This document shows positions 61,125 through 64,000 of a stretch of 64,000 nt of DNA, piece by piece. The position numbers were made by a program, and so were the translations under genes. This DNA comes from Apoderus coryli (lineage: Eukaryota > Arthropoda > Insecta > Coleoptera > Attelabidae). The first letter of the stretch is position 1. Each line of letters starts with the position of its first letter. The stretch lies in contig OU452199.1 in assembly GCA_911728435.2 (NCBI GenBank), positions 13,030,860 through 13,094,859 on the forward strand. The letters are read 5' to 3'. The notes under the pieces were generated by a model, which was given only the letters and a program-made list of their open reading frames with translations, searched no databases and was not told the origin of the DNA.

Positions 61125-61464
61125 AATAATTAAAACTTATTTGTATTTCTCATTAATACCAAAATTATCGGCTTAATGTCTTTAAAGTCGTTTTCGTATT
61201 AACTGTTTTAGTAAAATTCGACAAATAGGGTATCATTAGAAAGACAATTTTGTGTCCTTTCAAATGATATGTCATTAGACCCCTCTTTCCATTTAAAATT
61301 TTAGGGTTGTTACTCACCCCCGCTAGGGGGTTAAAGGCGCAGATCGAAAAATATGTTTAAAATGTGTCCCCCTCAAAAGCAAAATCGACGTGTCCGAGCA
61401 TTTTCGCATTCGACTACAAAAAAAAGAGAAAAGCTAGGTGCAAACTTTTCGTTGGACCACCCTG
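61125..61464. repeat. right terminal inverted repeat, 340 bp
   Basis: Inverse of 59378-59717. It lies upstream of the transposase start and so probably contains its promoter. Confidence 0.9.
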
Positions 61465-61466
61465 TA

Positions 61467-61994
61467 TAATTCTCTCATATCAGAAACAACATTGCGTGGT
61501 ATTAATATATAGAACTCCATTTGGCGTTATTGACATATTTTCCAGGCTTATGGCACATGGGTTGATGTGTTTTAAGCGGACGGCTACTGAATTTTGTGCT
61601 TGCAGTTTCTTTTACAGTCAATAAATACAAGGCTTATATTATACGCATGCAGAATAGATTTCACATGGTCAATTTCATCAACGTGCATGGTCGTGAGCTG
61701 AAATGAAATTTACAAATCTTAAAACTTCATTGAGTTGGCGATTTCTTCGGAAGAAGTGAACTGTAACTTTTATTAGGATGCAATGTGTCTCTATCAAGAA
61801 GTATCCCCTGCAATAAATTTTGAAACATATTAGTTAATTTACCTGCTATACTGATTTTCAAACTTTATTGTTGTTTAAGTTATGTGGTGTTAGCTTATTT
61901 ATTTATTTCATATTTTATAATACTGTTAGTTCCTATTTTTTATAGAAATACATGTTTTCATTATAAATATACGTAAATAAGTACTTTTGAAAAA
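61467..61994. other. AT-rich stretch, no gene recognised
   Basis: Nothing identifiable. Confidence 0.45.
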
Positions 61995-62090
61995 AATGTC
62001 TGTCTGTGTCTGAATGTCTATCTGTCTGTCTGTATGTATCCACGATAACTCAAAAACCACTTAACATATATTAACCAAATTTGGAAAAAA
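61995..62090 (-). repeat. repeat terminus with ACAG microsatellite, second copy
   Basis: Minus strand: CCAAATTTGGTTAATATATG, AGTGGTTTTTGAGTTATCGT and ATACATACAGACAGACAGA. Same ending as 37380-37510. Confidence 0.6.
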
Positions 62091-62214
62091 ATACTACAGT
62101 ATATGTCTAGATGGTGTATAACTTTTAGGAAACAGCAGGCAAGTGATTTAAAAATTAAACAAAGTCATACTTCTTAAACTTATCAGAAATATTGAATAAT
62201 TTTTCATTTATTTA

Positions 62215-62650
62215 ATCATCGTCATCAGCATTCCCTCGCTAACGCAAGAATTTCCGTTGTGTATCCTAAGATGGATAAACAGACCGATCCTAGAGCCACA
62301 AATCTTGTCACAAAACTGATACACCCAATCATCGATGCGTTCTCTCTGCTTTCGATGCTGTCTCTTCACATCCTCATACTTGTATCTCTTTTGCTTCCCG
62401 TAGCTGATTTCATTAGCCGATCTTAAGCCGTGAATAAAGGATCCTCTTTGGAAGGCCTTCCGTTGACATGCGGTTTACGTGGTCCGTCCATCGCAGCTGG
62501 TGCCTAACAATAATCGTAGTTGTTTTAGCTTCCTCCAGAACGCTGATGTTTGTCCGTCGGTCTTGACATTTAATTCCAAGAATTCTTCTAAGATATCTTT
62601 GATGGAACTTCTCTAGGGTTTTTAAATGCCTTTCGTATGATGTCAAAAAA
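62215..62650 (-). pseudogene. RTE-like LINE 3' end with zinc-knuckle tail
   Basis: The frame from 62646 reads MTSYERHLKTLEKFHQRYLR, RILGIKCQDRRTNISVLEEA, VRHQLRWTDHVNRMSTEGLP and KRILYSRLK: the conserved region after the polymerase in RTE-like LINEs. A frameshift near 62415 follows. Then QFCDKICGSRIGLFIHLRIH forms the C..C...H...H knuckle that ends many such proteins. The copy finishes in GCTGATGACGATGATTAAAT, the ATG-rich simple tail usual for this group. 5' truncated and dead. Confidence 0.85.
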
Positions 62651-63530
62651 GGCTCACAGCTATACGTAAAGATAGAAACTAAAATAGTGTATATTGAAGA
62701 TCCTCCTTTGTATCAGCTAGAACAACATTCTCATACGCATATTGATGCTCAATGACTGATGTGGAAGCTTTACACTTAAATATCAAAAGCTATTCGTGCC
62801 TCGACAGCTAAATTTTTCTATTTTTTAAATGGTTGTACTAAAGCAATTGAAATTTAAGTTAACTTCATTAATTAAAAAACCTGAAATATAATACTCCTGC
62901 ACAGTAAAAAATTGCGTGTTAAATTTAACACTCAATGGTGGTACATATAGGACCACACGCAATCGGGTATATTAACCAATCATTAAATCTGGTAAAAATG
63001 ATAATTTTGAAATGTTTTTTTTTTATATCTGATGAGTGTTATTCTTTTAATTCATTGATAGGTACATTTACACTATCGCGTGTAAATTAACTAAATTACA
63101 GTGTTAATATTTACACTCAATGGTGTAAAATAAACAATGAGACTTGTAAGTAAACCACCTTTTAATGGTAATTTACGCCTAATTATTGTAAATATCATAT
63201 TATTATAGTGTGAATTTCATTTCGTTTGGGTGTGATTTTGCTATAGCGGGTGTAACAATTTCTACCCATATATATATACTTTCCACTCGTTTACGTCATT
63301 TATCATTATCTATCAAAATAACCAGGCATTTGAAATTTTATGTTAAAATTGTGCAAGATGTTTGCCATTATAAACCTTCGCTTAGTTTGATACATGATTG
63401 AATGACTTAATCAAAGCCGAAAGTACCAGCCCCTAATATAATATACTTACATTTTTCAAATCACTTGGAAAAGGGTTCTGAATGAATAATGACAATGTTG
63501 AATATACGATTTATTATTTATAAAACAAAT
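62651..63530. other. AT-rich stretch with small repeats
   Basis: CACTCAATGGTG occurs at about 62931 and 63115 within similar ACAC-rich surroundings, suggesting a short diverged repeat. No gene is recognised. Confidence 0.45.
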
Positions 63531-63870
63531 TATAATTCAAACTATTTGGACAAAATGGCAACCTTAATATAGTCGTTGATTGAAATATTTAAATAATTAT
63601 TAAATATTTCAATCAACGATATAGTACATAACCTGCTATGGTTTAACAATGTAGTATATTAACCATAAACACTAAACAAAAATATGCTTTGTAACAATAT
63701 AAAAGATTGAAAATCTCAAGTATTATCTATCGTTAATTAATACGCCTAATATAGGTACTACTCATCTACTTGTTATTATTATAACTATTTAGTTGAACAA
63801 AATGACACCTTAATGGTACATATACTATAATGGTTTAAATAGCAATATACTAATATTAATACTAAACATA
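63531..63870. repeat. two diverged direct repeats, one with an insertion
   Basis: About 63531-63680 and 63778-63865 share AACTATTTGGACAAAATGGC versus AACTATTTAGTTGAACAAAA, CACCTTAAT, GTACATA, TATGGTTTAA and CACTAAAC. The first copy is longer by the palindromic insertion at 63574-63618. Confidence 0.6.
63574..63618. repeat. 45-nt palindrome flanked by a 7-bp direct repeat
   Basis: CGTTGATTGAAATATTTAA (63574-63592) pairs perfectly with its inverse ending at 63618, leaving a 7-nt loop. ATATAGT stands directly on each side (63567-63573; 63619-63625). The neighbouring related repeat lacks the insertion. Confidence 0.85.
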
Positions 63871-64000
63871 ATTTCATTGTTCACCATTGGGATCTCCTAA
63901 ACTTCAAGAGTATAAGGTAAAAATCTGCAATCTGTTATTATTATTATTAGAATTATTTAAAAGCTACAAGGAACAGAAATCTGTACCAATCCTATAATAC

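Larger units (their letters stand above)
59378..61464 (-). mobile_element. complete DD41D mariner-type transposon
   Basis: Both ends read CAGGGTGGTCCAACGAAAAG inverted, with TA on both sides (59376-59377; 61465-61466). The terminal repeats (59378-59717 and 61125-61464) are both 340 bp and I see no difference between them. They enclose one intact transposase gene on the minus strand. Identical TIRs plus an uninterrupted gene suggest recent insertion, perhaps by a still competent element. It resembles the rosa-like DD41D group by catalytic spacing. Confidence 0.95.

Noticed and set aside
1..64000. CRISPR array, operons, bacterial promoters or ribosome binding sites
   Set aside because: There are no regularly spaced direct repeats with unique spacers, and the sequence has the look of eukaryotic nuclear DNA, so prokaryotic signals were not called.

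Overview
This is a gene-poor, strongly AT-rich nuclear segment of an animal genome, most likely an arthropod and probably an insect. Signs are long AT runs, no operon-like gene packing, and dense decayed transposable elements of the mariner/Tc1, hAT, Harbinger, LINE and Penelope-like types with insect-like proteins. I found no complete host gene. The only intact long reading frame is a 370-residue transposase at 59822-60934 (minus).

Layout. 1-7.2 kb: a hammerhead-like RNA motif (706-747), a short-unit satellite with an inverted centre (2027-2600) and two back-to-back Tc1-like transposase relics (4505-5265). 7.2-16.5 kb: a LINE 3' fragment, a 1.9-kb TA-flanked non-autonomous element with nested hairpins (7832-9754), a long inverted repeat whose two arms each carry a hammerhead-like motif (11145-13910), another such motif near 15.2 kb and a Harbinger-like exon relic (15908-16062). 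16.5-28.4 kb: mostly unrecognised AT-rich DNA with one copy of a tRNA-containing repeat, a mariner-like tail and two LINE fragments. 28.4-32.1 kb: a defective mariner-like element with 430-bp TIRs, two hammerhead-like motifs 163 nt apart and a Tc1-like 5' end. 32.1-48.9 kb: the second tRNA-containing repeat, a 965-bp foldback element, two LINE relics (RNase H end; endonuclease end), and an inverted pair of Penelope-like GIY-YIG fragments with an adjacent hammerhead-like motif. 48.9-64 kb: LINE and hAT relics, a four-copy hairpin array, a decayed mariner, the intact DD41D element (59378-61464), an RTE-like LINE tail and a 45-nt palindrome flanked by a 7-bp direct repeat.

How the parts relate. 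Nothing here forms a pathway. The recurrent theme is mobile DNA that folds: long-TIR TA-flanked elements, inverted duplications, and small hammerhead-like RNA motifs. At least eight scattered sites keep a CTGANGA-type core, one unpaired base, a variable but self-complementary stem II, GAAA, a tiny helix III of the form A-(2-4 nt)-T, and a closing helix I. The stems differ between sites yet still pair, which argues for an RNA structure and not a plain sequence repeat. One copy sits just downstream of a Penelope-like endonuclease fragment, a retroelement class known to carry hammerhead ribozymes. All family calls come from reading translated motifs by eye; no database search was possible.
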